Of a stretch of 64,000 nucleotides of DNA, positions 1 through 8,855 are shown piece by piece. The notes beneath the pieces were generated by a model. That model was not told the origin of the DNA. It was given only the letters and a program-made list of their open reading frames with translations, and made no database searches. Source of the stretch: CAZYJR01 sp964647905 (GTDB taxonomy: Bacteria > Desulfobacterota > DSM-4660 > Desulfatiglandales > HGW-15). The stretch spans positions 1 to 64,000 of the forward strand of contig CAZYJR010000012.1 of NCBI GenBank assembly GCA_964647905.1. The letters are read 5' to 3'. The position numbers and the translations under genes were made by a program. How positions within the stretch are numbered: the stretch's first letter is position 1; each line of letters begins with the position of its first letter.

Positions 1-1495
1 CCTTGGCCCGGTCAGGGGTTCCATCCTCCAGGAGCGGGAGGTCATCCACGAACTCAACGTACTGGGGCTTCTTGTAGCGGGCGATTCGCTGCCCCACAAA
101 ATCGATCAGGGCTTGGGGCTCCAAGGTTTGGCCGGCCTTGAGCCGGCAGACGGCCTTGATCCCTTCCTTCCACTTGGGATCCGGCACCCCGAAGACGACC
201 GTCCTTTCCACCGCCGGGTGCTCGAGGATAACCTTTTCGACCTCGCTGGGGTAGACATTTTCGCCGCCCGGCTTTATCAACTCCTTTTCCGCTTTGCGGC
301 CCCTGTACCACAGAAATCCCTTTTCATCCAGGACACCGAGATCCCCTGTATGGTGCCAGCCGTCCCTGAAGGTATAGTCCGAATCCTCCGGCAGGTTCCA
401 ATAGCCCTTGAAGACCATGGGGCCTCTCATGGTGATTTCCCCTACCCCTCCCGCCGGTACGGGCCGATCGTATTCGTCCACGAGACGCAACTCGGCCAAG
501 GGGATCATCCTGCCTGCCGCGCCTGGTTGATCATTGTAGGGGCCGAAGCTTGCCACGCATGAGGTTTCAGTCTGCCCGTACATGGAGAAGAAAGTCCCGC
601 CGGTCAATTGCTGGTATTTCTCTATGGTCTCCGGAGTATCGATGCCGGTGACCGCCCTGAGGGATCGGATATCGACCCCGGTTTTCTCATGGTGCTCCAG
701 GATGGAAGCAAGAATGGGCGAAAAGATCATCATGAACGTCACGCCCTTTTCCTCTATGAGCCCCGCCGCCTTCCCTGCGTCGAATTTTCTCATGTTCAGA
801 TTGCTCGCGCCCGCATGAAACGCGGTGGTCGCCATGAAAAGCCCCCCGACATGGAAGAGGGGGAGGAACAAGAGATGGACGTCTTCGGCCCCGACTTTCA
901 TCAAATAGGCAAACTGAATGTCCGCACAAAGCACGTTCCCGTGACTCAACAGCGCCCCCCTGGGCCTCCCCGCCACCGCAGCCGTATGGATGATTACGAA
1001 CCCGTCTTCCGTGGCCACCTCGGCCGGCTGGTACTCCCCCCTGTTGTCCAGCAGGTCGCCGAAGGCTGCAAAGTCGTCTCTGGCTTGGCCCAGGCTGAAG
1101 GTCTTCTCAACAGAGGGCAGGTCCCCCTTGAGGTCCCGGATCAATCCCTGATGCTCCTCATCCGCGAGAACGATCCTTGGAGCCCCGTCCCTTATAATGT
1201 AGCCTATCTCCTCTGCGGAGAGACGCCAGTTGATAGGCAGGACAACGGCCCCGAGAGCCGCGGCCGCCCCGAAGACGAGGAAATACTCCAGGTGGTTCTT
1301 GGCCAGGACCCCGATACGGTCCCCTTTTCGGATTCCGGATTGCTGGAGACCGCAGGCCAGGCGGTCCGTCATTTCCCTCATCTGCAGGAATGTCAGGGTC
1401 CGCCCGTCCTCCACCTCCAGCCATGCCTGCTCGGCCCCGTAAGTGGCGGCGTTGCGGCGGATCAAATCGTAAAAGGTGAAGTCATATAGTCCCAT
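1..1495 (-). CDS. AMP-dependent acyl-CoA synthetase/ligase, 3' end cut by the window
   Basis: This ANL-superfamily enzyme would activate a carboxylic acid to its acyl-CoA through an acyl-adenylate. About 498 codons are visible from an ATG at 1495 (MGLYDFTFYDL) and the C-terminus runs off the window. The adenylate-binding loop reads HTAAVAGRPRGALLSHGN, a variant of the usual SGTTGxPKG loop. The YGQTET motif, the HTGDLG motif and the PGGENVYPSEVE hinge are all intact, so it should be active. It is the last visible gene of the minus-strand liv-type operon and follows livF by 50 bases. The substrate cannot be read from the sequence. A medium/long-chain or aromatic acid is inferred from the operon context. 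Confidence 0.85.
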   Translation of the reverse strand, partial: MGLYDFTFYDLIRRNAATYGAEQAWLEVEDGRTLTFLQMREMTDRLACGLQQSGIRKGDRIGVLAKNHLEYFLVFGAAAALGAVVLPINWRLSAEEIGYIIRDGAPRIVLADEEHQGLIRDLKGDLPSVEKTFSLGQARDDFAAFGDLLDNRGEYQPAEVATEDGFVIIHTAAVAGRPRGALLSHGNVLCADIQFAYLMKVGAEDVHLLFLPLFHVGGLFMATTAFHAGASNLNMRKFDAGKAAGLIEEKGVTFMMIFSPILASILEHHEKTGVDIRSLRAVTGIDTPETIEKYQQLTGGTFFSMYGQTETSCVASFGPYNDQPGAAGRMIPLAELRLVDEYDRPVPAGGVGEITMRGPMVFKGYWNLPEDSDYTFRDGWHHTGDLGVLDEKGFLWYRGRKAEKELIKPGGENVYPSEVEKVILEHPAVERTVVFGVPDPKWKEGIKAVCRLKAGQTLEPQALIDFVGQRIARYKKPQYVEFVDDLPLLEDGTPDRAK

Positions 1496-1545
1496 AAACT
1501 TCCTCTCGGCGGATACTCATTGGCGGGGATCAGGAAAGGCGCATC

Positions 1546-2349
1546 TCAGAGCCAGCGCTTCCTGCGTTTATATGCTTTGACGTTTTTATAGCTTTTCAGT
1601 GCTCCCGAGGAGGCCGTACCTAAATAAAATTCCTTCACATCAGGGTTTTCTCGGAGCTCTTCCGCAGTGCTTTCCATGACTATTTTGCCGTTTTCCATTA
1701 CATATCCATAATGGGCAATCTGCAGTGCCATGTTGGCGTTCTGCTCCACCACCATGAGGGTGGTCCCTTGCTCTTGATTAATCCTCCTTATTATCTGGAA
1801 TATTTCTTTTACGAGCAAGGGGGCGAGCCCAAGAGAGGGCTCATCCAAAAGGAGCAGATTCGGGTGGGCCATGAGGGCTCTTCCTATGACCAGCATCTGA
1901 AGCTCCCCGCCGCTGCAGTACCCGGCAAGGCCCTTTTTCCTGGCCAGCAAGGCAGGGAAGTAGTCATAGACCATGCCCAGGTCTTCCCTGTAGGCCTTGC
2001 CCCACCGCGTGGCGGTGCCCACCCTCAGATTCTCTTCCACTGTCAGGTACTTGAACTCCTGCCGTCCCTCCAGCACCTGAATGATGCCCATCCGTGTGAT
2101 CTCTTCAGGGGAGAGATTGTGGATGGGCTTGCCGTCGTATTCCACTGAACCTTCGGTCACCTTGCCGTTCTCAGGCTTGAGGAGCCCGGAGATCGCCTTG
2201 AGGGTAGTGGTCTTTCCGGCCCCGTTGCTGCCCAAGAGGGATACGACCTGTCCTTTTCTTATTACAAGCGAGACTCCTTTCAAGACTTGAATAACATCAG
2301 AGTAAACTACGCTGATGTTGTTCAGCAGGAGTCTGATGTTATCTTCCAT
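1546..2349 (-). CDS. livF: Branched-chain-type ABC transporter ATP-binding protein LivF
   Basis: This is one of the two ATPases of a HAAT-family (LivKHMGF) importer and would power uptake through LivH/LivM at the inner membrane. The Walker A motif is GSNGAGKT and the Walker B region is LLLLDEPSLGLAP. The ABC signature reads CSGGELQM where LivF proteins usually have LSGGEQQM. The switch His is replaced in VVEQNA, which is normal for LivF. At 267 aa it is longer than the typical ~235 aa because of a basic C-terminal tail ending KRRKRWL. It lies between livM and an acyl-CoA ligase in one operon. Confidence 0.9.
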   Translation of the reverse strand: MEDNIRLLLNNISVVYSDVIQVLKGVSLVIRKGQVVSLLGSNGAGKTTTLKAISGLLKPENGKVTEGSVEYDGKPIHNLSPEEITRMGIIQVLEGRQEFKYLTVEENLRVGTATRWGKAYREDLGMVYDYFPALLARKKGLAGYCSGGELQMLVIGRALMAHPNLLLLDEPSLGLAPLLVKEIFQIIRRINQEQGTTLMVVEQNANMALQIAHYGYVMENGKIVMESTAEELRENPDVKEFYLGTASSGALKSYKNVKAYKRRKRWL

Positions 2350-2425
2350 ACTACAGGACCTCTTCGATATTCATATATGAACAGTTCCGGGCTTCCTTCT
2401 TATAGTTTATAGCGAGTTGCTATGA

Positions 2426-3493
2426 TTAATAAGAAAAAGGCCACAGCCGAAAACTTGAGCGGACAATGCGCCAGATCTCTGCAATTCCTTTAGGTTCAAA
2501 AATGATAAAGAGCACAATAGCCAAGCCAAATACGAATTCCTTGAGCGGAGCTATGGTCAGGCCCATACCCGATGTACCCACATTCATGAGATAGTCCGTT
2601 ATGTGGGCGAGGATTTCGTTCAGGCTGACGATGAATACGGTCCCGAAAACAGCTCCCGGAATGCTTCCCAAACCGCCGATAATTATCATGGCGATGAACT
2701 CGATGGACAGCCAGAGGTTGAACGGTTCAGGCGTCATACTCATCATGTAGTAAGAGTACAAAGAACCCGCTATCCCTGCGTAAAAGGAGCTTACGGCAAA
2801 GGAGAGCAGCTTGTAGCGGAAGATGGGGATCCCCATGCCTTCCGCAGCCCGATCATTGTCTCGAATGGCTGTGAACGCTCGGCCGTACCTCGTGCGCATC
2901 AGGTTCTTGGCAACCCAAGCCATCAATGTGAAAATGATAAAGATTACAAAGTAAAAAACTCGGTCATTCCTCAGGTTGAGACCGAAAAGGCTCGCCTGGG
3001 CCACGACTATGCCTTCGGCCCCACCGGTCATGCTCTCCCAATGGACAAAGACGTACTCGATGATAAACTGTCCCGCGAGAGTGGCTATAAGGAGATATAG
3101 GTGCTTGAGTCTTGCCGAAGGCAGTCCGAAAATGATGCCCACGCCCGCCGTCATCAATCCCGCTGCCACGATCGAAAGGAGAAAAGGGCAACTGTACTTG
3201 GTGGCGAGGATTGCGGCGGTGTAGGCGCCGACTCCGAAAAAGGCACCGTGCCCAAGGGAGATCTGGCCGGTATTGCCTATGAGAATGTTGAGCCCTATGG
3301 CGGCGATGGCGTAAATACCGACGGTATTCAGCACATACAACATATAGGTGCTGCTGATAAAAGGAATCACTGCGAACAGGATGACCAGACCGATTATCAG
3401 CCATAGTCTGCCGAAGTCGGTCTCGAATATGCTCAGTTCCTCTTCGTATGTTTCCTTGAAATTGCCGCAGGGATGAAATCGGAGTTTCCGCAT
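2426..3493 (-). CDS. livM: Branched-chain-type ABC transporter permease LivM
   Basis: This is a membrane permease of 355 aa with about nine hydrophobic segments after a ~30-residue soluble N-terminus. The family motif GQISLGHGAFFGVGAY is present near residue 80, and the cytoplasmic coupling loop ALRAIRDND-type sequence appears as AFTAIRDNDRAAEGMGI. It pairs with LivH to form the channel. It sits between livH and livF, 19 bases downstream of livH. The sequence shows the family clearly but not the solute. Confidence 0.9.
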   Translation of the reverse strand: MRKLRFHPCGNFKETYEEELSIFETDFGRLWLIIGLVILFAVIPFISSTYMLYVLNTVGIYAIAAIGLNILIGNTGQISLGHGAFFGVGAYTAAILATKYSCPFLLSIVAAGLMTAGVGIIFGLPSARLKHLYLLIATLAGQFIIEYVFVHWESMTGGAEGIVVAQASLFGLNLRNDRVFYFVIFIIFTLMAWVAKNLMRTRYGRAFTAIRDNDRAAEGMGIPIFRYKLLSFAVSSFYAGIAGSLYSYYMMSMTPEPFNLWLSIEFIAMIIIGGLGSIPGAVFGTVFIVSLNEILAHITDYLMNVGTSGMGLTIAPLKEFVFGLAIVLFIIFEPKGIAEIWRIVRSSFRLWPFSY

Positions 3494-3512
3494 GCCTTCC
3501 TTCCCTCACTAA

Positions 3513-4391
3513 CTAGACTCTCTCAATTTCAACCAAACCGAAAAGGCCGTAAGGCTTGACCATCAAAATGACGATCAAAACGATATAAGGGATTATCTCC
3601 CGCAGTGAAGTGGAGATATAGCCCCCGGTAAACGTCTCCAGGAGGCCGATGATTATCCCCCCAACGATCGCACCCGCTATGCTGTCAAGGCCCCCGAGAA
3701 TGACCACTGGAAACACCTTGAGGCCGATTCCGCTCAGGTTGTGGACATTGACCCCGTTGATGATCCCCAGCACGATCCCGCTCATGGCCGCCACAATGAA
3801 TGCGATGGCCCACGACATGGCAAAGACCCGCCGGACGTGCACCCCGAGGGATAAGGCGGCCGGTTGATTGTCGGCCACTGATCTCATATAGATACCCTGG
3901 GACGAGTATTTGAAAAAGAGCCCGAATATAATAAGAAAGAGAATCCCGATTATCAAGGTGGCGACATTGACCGAGGGAACGAAGAACCCGCCCACCGAGA
4001 TGGAAAGCCCCTGAGGTAGAAAACGTGGATAGCTGTGTATGTCCCCCCCAAAGATGAAGAGCAGCAGTCCCCGGAACATGATCCCGAGCCCCAGGGTCAT
4101 CATGATCACCTCAATCAGATTTTCACCGATAAGGGGGCGCAGGAAGAGCCGTTCCACCACGAAACCGAGTACGAATGTGCAGACCAGGGTGATGGCGAAG
4201 GCGATCACTATGGGCAGCTCGGCCCAGGCGGACAGGACCAGAAAGATGAACGCCCCTATAGCCAGAAGCTCCCCGTGTGCAAGATTCAAGACGCTGCTCG
4301 ACTTGAATATCATTACGAATCCGAGGGCTGAGAGGGCATAGAGCAGTCCGAGGGAAATACCGTTTACCAGCAAGTAAAAGAAAAATTCCAT
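3513..4391 (-). CDS. livH: Branched-chain-type ABC transporter permease LivH
   Basis: This 292-aa membrane permease is built almost entirely of hydrophobic segments. It has the LivH signatures LNLAHGELLAIGAF near the N-terminus and VLGGLDSIAGAIVGG near the C-terminus. An AGGAGG-like ribosome binding site (caggagg) precedes the ATG by about ten bases. It is the partner of LivM and lies downstream of the 650-aa acyl-CoA ligase in the same operon. Confidence 0.9.
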   Translation of the reverse strand: MEFFFYLLVNGISLGLLYALSALGFVMIFKSSSVLNLAHGELLAIGAFIFLVLSAWAELPIVIAFAITLVCTFVLGFVVERLFLRPLIGENLIEVIMMTLGLGIMFRGLLLFIFGGDIHSYPRFLPQGLSISVGGFFVPSVNVATLIIGILFLIIFGLFFKYSSQGIYMRSVADNQPAALSLGVHVRRVFAMSWAIAFIVAAMSGIVLGIINGVNVHNLSGIGLKVFPVVILGGLDSIAGAIVGGIIIGLLETFTGGYISTSLREIIPYIVLIVILMVKPYGLFGLVEIERV

Positions 4392-4421
4392 GACAGAATC
4401 GTCCTCCTGATTGCCTCTGTC

Positions 4422-6374
4422 TCAGACTTTCAATATTTTTACCGTAGTCTCAATCGTCCCTACATGGCCGTCCCTGTAGCGGACCTCTCCTTTGACCGGC
4501 AGTTCGGTCTTGTCTGCGTACATGGCGTCAATAAGATCCTTGTATCGTTCAAAGACGAACTTCCGTCTCACCTTGCCCGTCCTGGTTACCTCTTCGTCGT
4601 CCGCGTCCAGCATCTTGTAGAGGAGAATGATCTTGGCCAGGCGCATGGGCTCCGGGAGCTGGTTGTTCACCTCGCGCACCTCCCCGACCATCAACTCTTC
4701 AACGGCCGGTTGCTGGGAAAGGTCGGTATATGTGGTGTAGGGGATCTTTCTGTCCTCCGCCCAGTTCCCCACATTTCCGAAGTCGATATTGATAAAGGCG
4801 GTCAGATAGGGCTGCCCTTCCCCCCATATGACCGCCTCCTGGATGTAAGGGCTGAATTTGAGCCTGGTTTCCACAAAATCAGGGGAAAAGGCTTCCCCTT
4901 CCCTTGTCCGCATGATGTCCGACTTTCTGCCTATGATCAAGAGGTGGCCGTCGTCGTCCCAGTAGCCCGCATCGCCTGTATGCAACCAGCCGTCCTTCAG
5001 GGTCTTGGCGGTCTCCTCCGGATCCTGGTAGTATCCCGTGAAGTTGGATTTGCTCGATACCAGGACCTCCTGGTCCTCGGCGATCCTTACCTCGGTCCTG
5101 GGGAGGGGCTTGCCCACGGTCTCGGGCTTGACTTCCTCGTCCGGTTGTACCTGAAAGATGCCGCCCGCCTCTGTGAGCCCGTAGCATTGCTTCAGATTCA
5201 GTCCGTTGGCCCTGAAGAAGCGAATGACGTCCGGGCTGATGGGGTGTCCGCCCGTATATGCCCCGCGCATGCCCAGGCAGCCCACACGGTCCATGAGAGG
5301 CCGGGAAACCAGACGGGTGGCGATGGCCTGCTTGAGCCTGAGGATCCCGGGCACGGTCCCGCCCTCTGATTGGAGGTCCACGACCTTGCCCCCCACCCCC
5401 TGCGCCCAGCGGTAAAGCCGCCTCTTAACGAACCCCGAGTCACTGATCTTGACCCTGATCTTGGAAGCCAGGTCCTCCCAGAAACGGGAAGAGGTGACGA
5501 TCACTGTGGGACCGATCTCCCTGAAATCGTCGGTGGCTGTCTCAAACGTCTCGGGGAAGTTCATGGCCATGCCGCCGGAAAGGGTTACTCCCATACCCCA
5601 GAGTTGGTCCACGATCCACGCGGTGGGTGTAATGGAGATCCAGTTGTCTCCTATTCCTATGGGGGCGGTCTCGAGCCATTTCCGAGCCATTTCCACAATA
5701 TTTTCATAGGCTAGCATGACCAGTTTAGGCAGCCCGGTCGTGCCTGAGGTGAGGATCATGATAGCAATATCATCCGGCTTGCCCTCCCAGAGCTCCTTGG
5801 TAAAGACCTCGGGTTGCTCTTGATCCAAAGACTGACCTGAATCAAGGAGCTCGCTGAAGCTGATCAACCAGGGATTGTCGCTGTAAGTCCTCATGCCGGT
5901 AGGGTCGATATGGATCACCCGCCGCACGTGGGGCAGTTCATCTTTGATTTCCAGGAGCTTGTCCACCTGCTCCTGATCCTGGGCGAATACATAGGCCGCC
6001 TCTACGCGGTTGAGCCCGTACTGGATCTCCTTGGCCACGGCGGAGGTGAACAGAGGGACCGTGATCCCTCCCACGGCCTGAACACCGAGCTCCGCAAAGA
6101 GCCATTCGGGGTGATTGTCCACAATGAGTCCCACATTCTCTTTTCGGCCGAGGCCGAGGGACAGAATCCCCAGGGCGACCCTCTTGGTGTAGCTCAGGTA
6201 GTCGTTCCAATCATAGGTCAGCCATATCCCCAAGGCCTTCTCCCTTACGGCTGTCCTCGAGCTCCCGAATCTTTCGGCCTGCCTGAAGAGCATCTGGGGG
6301 AAGGTGTAGGTGCCCATCGAGGCCAGGGCCTCGGGGTCTATCCGCTGTATTCTGCTGAGATCCCTTATATTCAT
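4422..6374 (-). CDS. Long-chain-type acyl-CoA synthetase (AMP-forming)
   Basis: This 650-aa adenylate-forming ligase is of the long-chain fatty-acid-CoA ligase (FadD15-like) type. It has the P-loop ILTSGTTGLPKLVML around residue 205, YGLTEAGG around 400, and TGDAGYWDDDGHLLIIGRKSD around 470. It would trap an imported acid as its CoA thioester. The gene is inserted between livG and livH, which ties it to the transported substrate. Similar ligase-in-liv clusters are common in anaerobic Desulfobacterota (family knowledge). The chain length or ring preference is unknown. Confidence 0.88.
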   Translation of the reverse strand: MNIRDLSRIQRIDPEALASMGTYTFPQMLFRQAERFGSSRTAVREKALGIWLTYDWNDYLSYTKRVALGILSLGLGRKENVGLIVDNHPEWLFAELGVQAVGGITVPLFTSAVAKEIQYGLNRVEAAYVFAQDQEQVDKLLEIKDELPHVRRVIHIDPTGMRTYSDNPWLISFSELLDSGQSLDQEQPEVFTKELWEGKPDDIAIMILTSGTTGLPKLVMLAYENIVEMARKWLETAPIGIGDNWISITPTAWIVDQLWGMGVTLSGGMAMNFPETFETATDDFREIGPTVIVTSSRFWEDLASKIRVKISDSGFVKRRLYRWAQGVGGKVVDLQSEGGTVPGILRLKQAIATRLVSRPLMDRVGCLGMRGAYTGGHPISPDVIRFFRANGLNLKQCYGLTEAGGIFQVQPDEEVKPETVGKPLPRTEVRIAEDQEVLVSSKSNFTGYYQDPEETAKTLKDGWLHTGDAGYWDDDGHLLIIGRKSDIMRTREGEAFSPDFVETRLKFSPYIQEAVIWGEGQPYLTAFINIDFGNVGNWAEDRKIPYTTYTDLSQQPAVEELMVGEVREVNNQLPEPMRLAKIILLYKMLDADDEEVTRTGKVRRKFVFERYKDLIDAMYADKTELPVKGEVRYRDGHVGTIETTVKILKV

Positions 6375-6394
6375 GGTCCTGTTCTGCCGGGGGT

Positions 6395-7225
6395 TCAGTC
6401 TATGGTGGCGGTATCTCCCAGGTAGGCTTTGATCACCTGAGGGTGCTTCTGAATGAACTCAGGATCGCCTTCGGCGATCTTTACCCCGAAGTCGAGAACC
6501 ACAACCTTCTTGGAGATACTCATGACCACGGACATGTCGTGTTCCACCAGGATCATGGTCTGCTGCCATGCCTCGTTCAATTCGGTGAGAAAGCGAACCA
6601 TGTCCTCCTTTTCCTCGAGGGTCATTCCAGCAAAGGGTTCGTCCAGTATCAGGAGCTTGGGCTCCAGTGAAAGGGCCCTCCCGAGCTCCACGCGTTTGCG
6701 GAGGCCGTAGGGCAGGGACCCGACCAGCTTTTTCCGGATGGGCTGCATCTCAAGAAAATCGATCAGCTCCTCCACCGCCCTTCTGTGCCGCACCTCTTCC
6801 CTGCGCACGGATTCGGCGAACAGGGAGGCTACTCCGACGCCGTATCCGCTGTGGATGTGCCGGGCGAGCAGCATGTTTGAAAGGACGCTCATCCCTGGGA
6901 AGAGCTCGATGTTTTGGTAGGTCCTGCCGATGCCGATCTCGGTCAGGTGATGGGTACGGCGCCGGGTGATGTCTTGGCTGTTGAAGACGATACTGCCTTC
7001 TTGGGGTCTGTAATATCCGGTGATGCAGTTCAGAAGGCTGGTCTTGCCTGCGCCGTTGGGTCCGATGACCGCGACCAGCTCTCCGTTGTATACGGAAAGG
7101 TCGATTTTGTTTACGGCGATCACACCGCCGAATCTCAAAGTCAGATCTTTCACCTGCAGCTCGGCCCGCCTGTCCTCGGGCCGAGCTGAGGCGAAAACGC
7201 TTGGTTCTCCGCGAAAGGCCTTCAT
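6395..7225 (-). CDS. livG: Branched-chain-type ABC transporter ATP-binding protein LivG
   Basis: This second ATPase of the importer has 276 aa. Walker A is GPNGAGKTSLLN, the signature region is the LivG-type LPYGLRKRVELGRAL, and Walker B is LLILDEPFAGM. The switch His is present in ILVEHDMSVV. The N-terminal ~25 residues before LTLRFGGV are longer than usual, so an internal start is possible. It lies 14 bases downstream of the binding-protein gene. Confidence 0.9.
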   Translation of the reverse strand: MKAFRGEPSVFASARPEDRRAELQVKDLTLRFGGVIAVNKIDLSVYNGELVAVIGPNGAGKTSLLNCITGYYRPQEGSIVFNSQDITRRRTHHLTEIGIGRTYQNIELFPGMSVLSNMLLARHIHSGYGVGVASLFAESVRREEVRHRRAVEELIDFLEMQPIRKKLVGSLPYGLRKRVELGRALSLEPKLLILDEPFAGMTLEEKEDMVRFLTELNEAWQQTMILVEHDMSVVMSISKKVVVLDFGVKIAEGDPEFIQKHPQVIKAYLGDTATID

Positions 7226-7239
7226 CGGCAGGCGCCCTT

Positions 7240-8448
7240 CTACTTCAACAGCTTGACCTTCTCTTTCCCCGGGGCCCAGAAGTTGGTAAGGGGTTCGAAG
7301 GTCTGATCTTCATTGATCTTCACCATCCTGGCCTTCCAGGAAGCGCCGTGGTCTTCAGATGTATAGGTCACATCCGGGAGCAGCCCGCCGAAGGATTCGT
7401 TGTCAAAGCTCTCCAGGGCCTTGTTCACAGTCTCGCTGTTAACCTCGCCGAACTTTTCAATAGCTCGCTCAAAGGCCCTCTCCATGATCATGCCGATTAT
7501 GGTCCCTTCCCAATATGCGGTGTCGAACTTGGATACGGTCCCGTACCGCTCCCACTGCTCCTGGATGAATTTGACTCCGGGCGTTCCGTCCCCGGGGAGA
7601 CCGCCGCAGAACTGCATGTGCATGCGGTCCCGGATGAGGCCCTTGCCTCTCTTGAAAAAATCCGGGTCTGTCGAGGTCCAGGTCCCGAAAAAGAGCCCTT
7701 CGTAGCCCACTCGATCAGCGGACTCCAGGGCCATGATTATGGCCGACGGCAGGCACTGCATGAATATATAATCCGCCCCCGCGTTCTTGAGCCGCAAGAG
7801 CTCGGTATTGAGCTCCAGGGCCTTGGGCGAGAACTCCTCCACTGCCACTATGTCCACATTGAACTTGGGCGCCGCTTTCTTGGCAGGGTCATGGATCGAT
7901 TTTCCGTATGCGTTGTTATAAGTCAGAAGTCCTACTTTCGGAGGCTTATCACCCTTGTGTATGGCGCTTATGTACTCCAGGACGGCAAAGCTGTCCATGT
8001 CGTACGCCCCGAAGGGAAGATAAGCATAATCTATCGGCGGCTTCAAGATGCCCTGGTAAGTGGAATAATTGATATTAGGAACCTTGTATTCCTGTATAAC
8101 AGGTTTGGCCATGATTCCTGATCCGGCGTCCCAGGTGGCTATTATGTCCATTTTGTCTTCAGTACAGAACTTCTTTACGTATTTAACGGCCTCCGGCACC
8201 TTATAGGCATGATCTACGACAGTCATGTTGATCTTATGACCGTTAACTCCTCCTTTTATCTCGTTAACATATCGAAAGTATTCTTGGTGTCCTTTTGCAT
8301 GAAACTGTCCCCATGTTGAAGCAGGACCGGTCAAATTAATTACAGCGGCCACTTTGATTTCTTCAGCCGAAGCCTCGTATACCAAACCCACACTAATGAA
8401 TCCAACGATAACTGCCAAGACAAAACTTAGACAAAACACTCTACGCAT
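7240..8448 (-). CDS. Periplasmic substrate-binding protein of the branched-chain-type ABC transporter
   Basis: This 402-aa receptor opens with a cleavable signal peptide: a basic MRR followed by a hydrophobic segment that ends near YEASAEE. The mature protein is a Peripla_BP_6 (LivK-like) bilobal fold starting IKVAAVINLTGPASTWG. It is the first gene of the operon, preceded by a strong gaggaggagg ribosome binding site. It determines the specificity of the system. Family members bind branched-chain amino acids, aromatic acids or amides. The two ligase genes in the operon favour an organic acid (inference). Confidence 0.88.
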   Translation of the reverse strand: MRRVFCLSFVLAVIVGFISVGLVYEASAEEIKVAAVINLTGPASTWGQFHAKGHQEYFRYVNEIKGGVNGHKINMTVVDHAYKVPEAVKYVKKFCTEDKMDIIATWDAGSGIMAKPVIQEYKVPNINYSTYQGILKPPIDYAYLPFGAYDMDSFAVLEYISAIHKGDKPPKVGLLTYNNAYGKSIHDPAKKAAPKFNVDIVAVEEFSPKALELNTELLRLKNAGADYIFMQCLPSAIIMALESADRVGYEGLFFGTWTSTDPDFFKRGKGLIRDRMHMQFCGGLPGDGTPGVKFIQEQWERYGTVSKFDTAYWEGTIIGMIMERAFERAIEKFGEVNSETVNKALESFDNESFGGLLPDVTYTSEDHGASWKARMVKINEDQTFEPLTNFWAPGKEKVKLLK

Positions 8449-8855
8449 GGCACCTCCTCCTCTTGTTTATGGGTTTACTGATGCTATGCTTACACTCGAT
8501 GCTTTCAACGCATCGACCTATTCTGTAGATGAGTTGCCTTTGAGGTATATCGCCTGATTTAGTTAAAACGTTAAGGTTCTTGGCCCGACAGCTATGTTTG
8601 CTATTATATAAGGGTTGCACGCATTACGAAGGACAACAGGAAGCTTAATATTACCTACAGATAAATCCAAACTCAGGATCATGTCAAGAAAAAAAACGGA
8701 TCGTGGAACAGGGGCCATGGTCCCCCGCAGGTGACGCCGGCCCTTCCACGCACGACCACGCTTGGCTTTGCACGGCACGGGGAGCTCTGATATAATAATA
8801 TTTTGGGGCTGATGACCAAACCCGCGGCACCGCCCGTCTTCACGAGGAATCAAGG
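8449..8855. other. Divergent intergenic region between the liv-type operon and the large orphan gene
   Basis: This 407-base region is more AT-rich than its neighbours. Toward the operon (minus strand) there is a TATAAT -10 hexamer at 8603-8608 with no convincing -35. There is also a perfect 7-bp hairpin (TCGATGC / GCATCGA, 8496-8516) in the resulting leader. Toward the plus strand lies the promoter listed separately. A 96-codon minus-strand frame inside it has no family features and is not called. Confidence 0.5.
8768..8796 (+). promoter_or_regulatory. Sigma70-type promoter of the 1578-aa orphan gene
   Basis: The -35 TTGCAC (8768-8773) is separated by exactly 17 bases from a perfect TATAAT -10 (8791-8796). 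The gene starts 60 bases downstream of the -10. The match is close to the E. coli consensus and suggests constitutive housekeeping transcription. Confidence 0.7.

Noticed and set aside
8563..8853. 96-codon minus-strand frame in the divergent intergenic region
   Set aside because: It has no recognisable domain or ribosome binding site and overlaps the promoter and -10 elements of both flanking genes.
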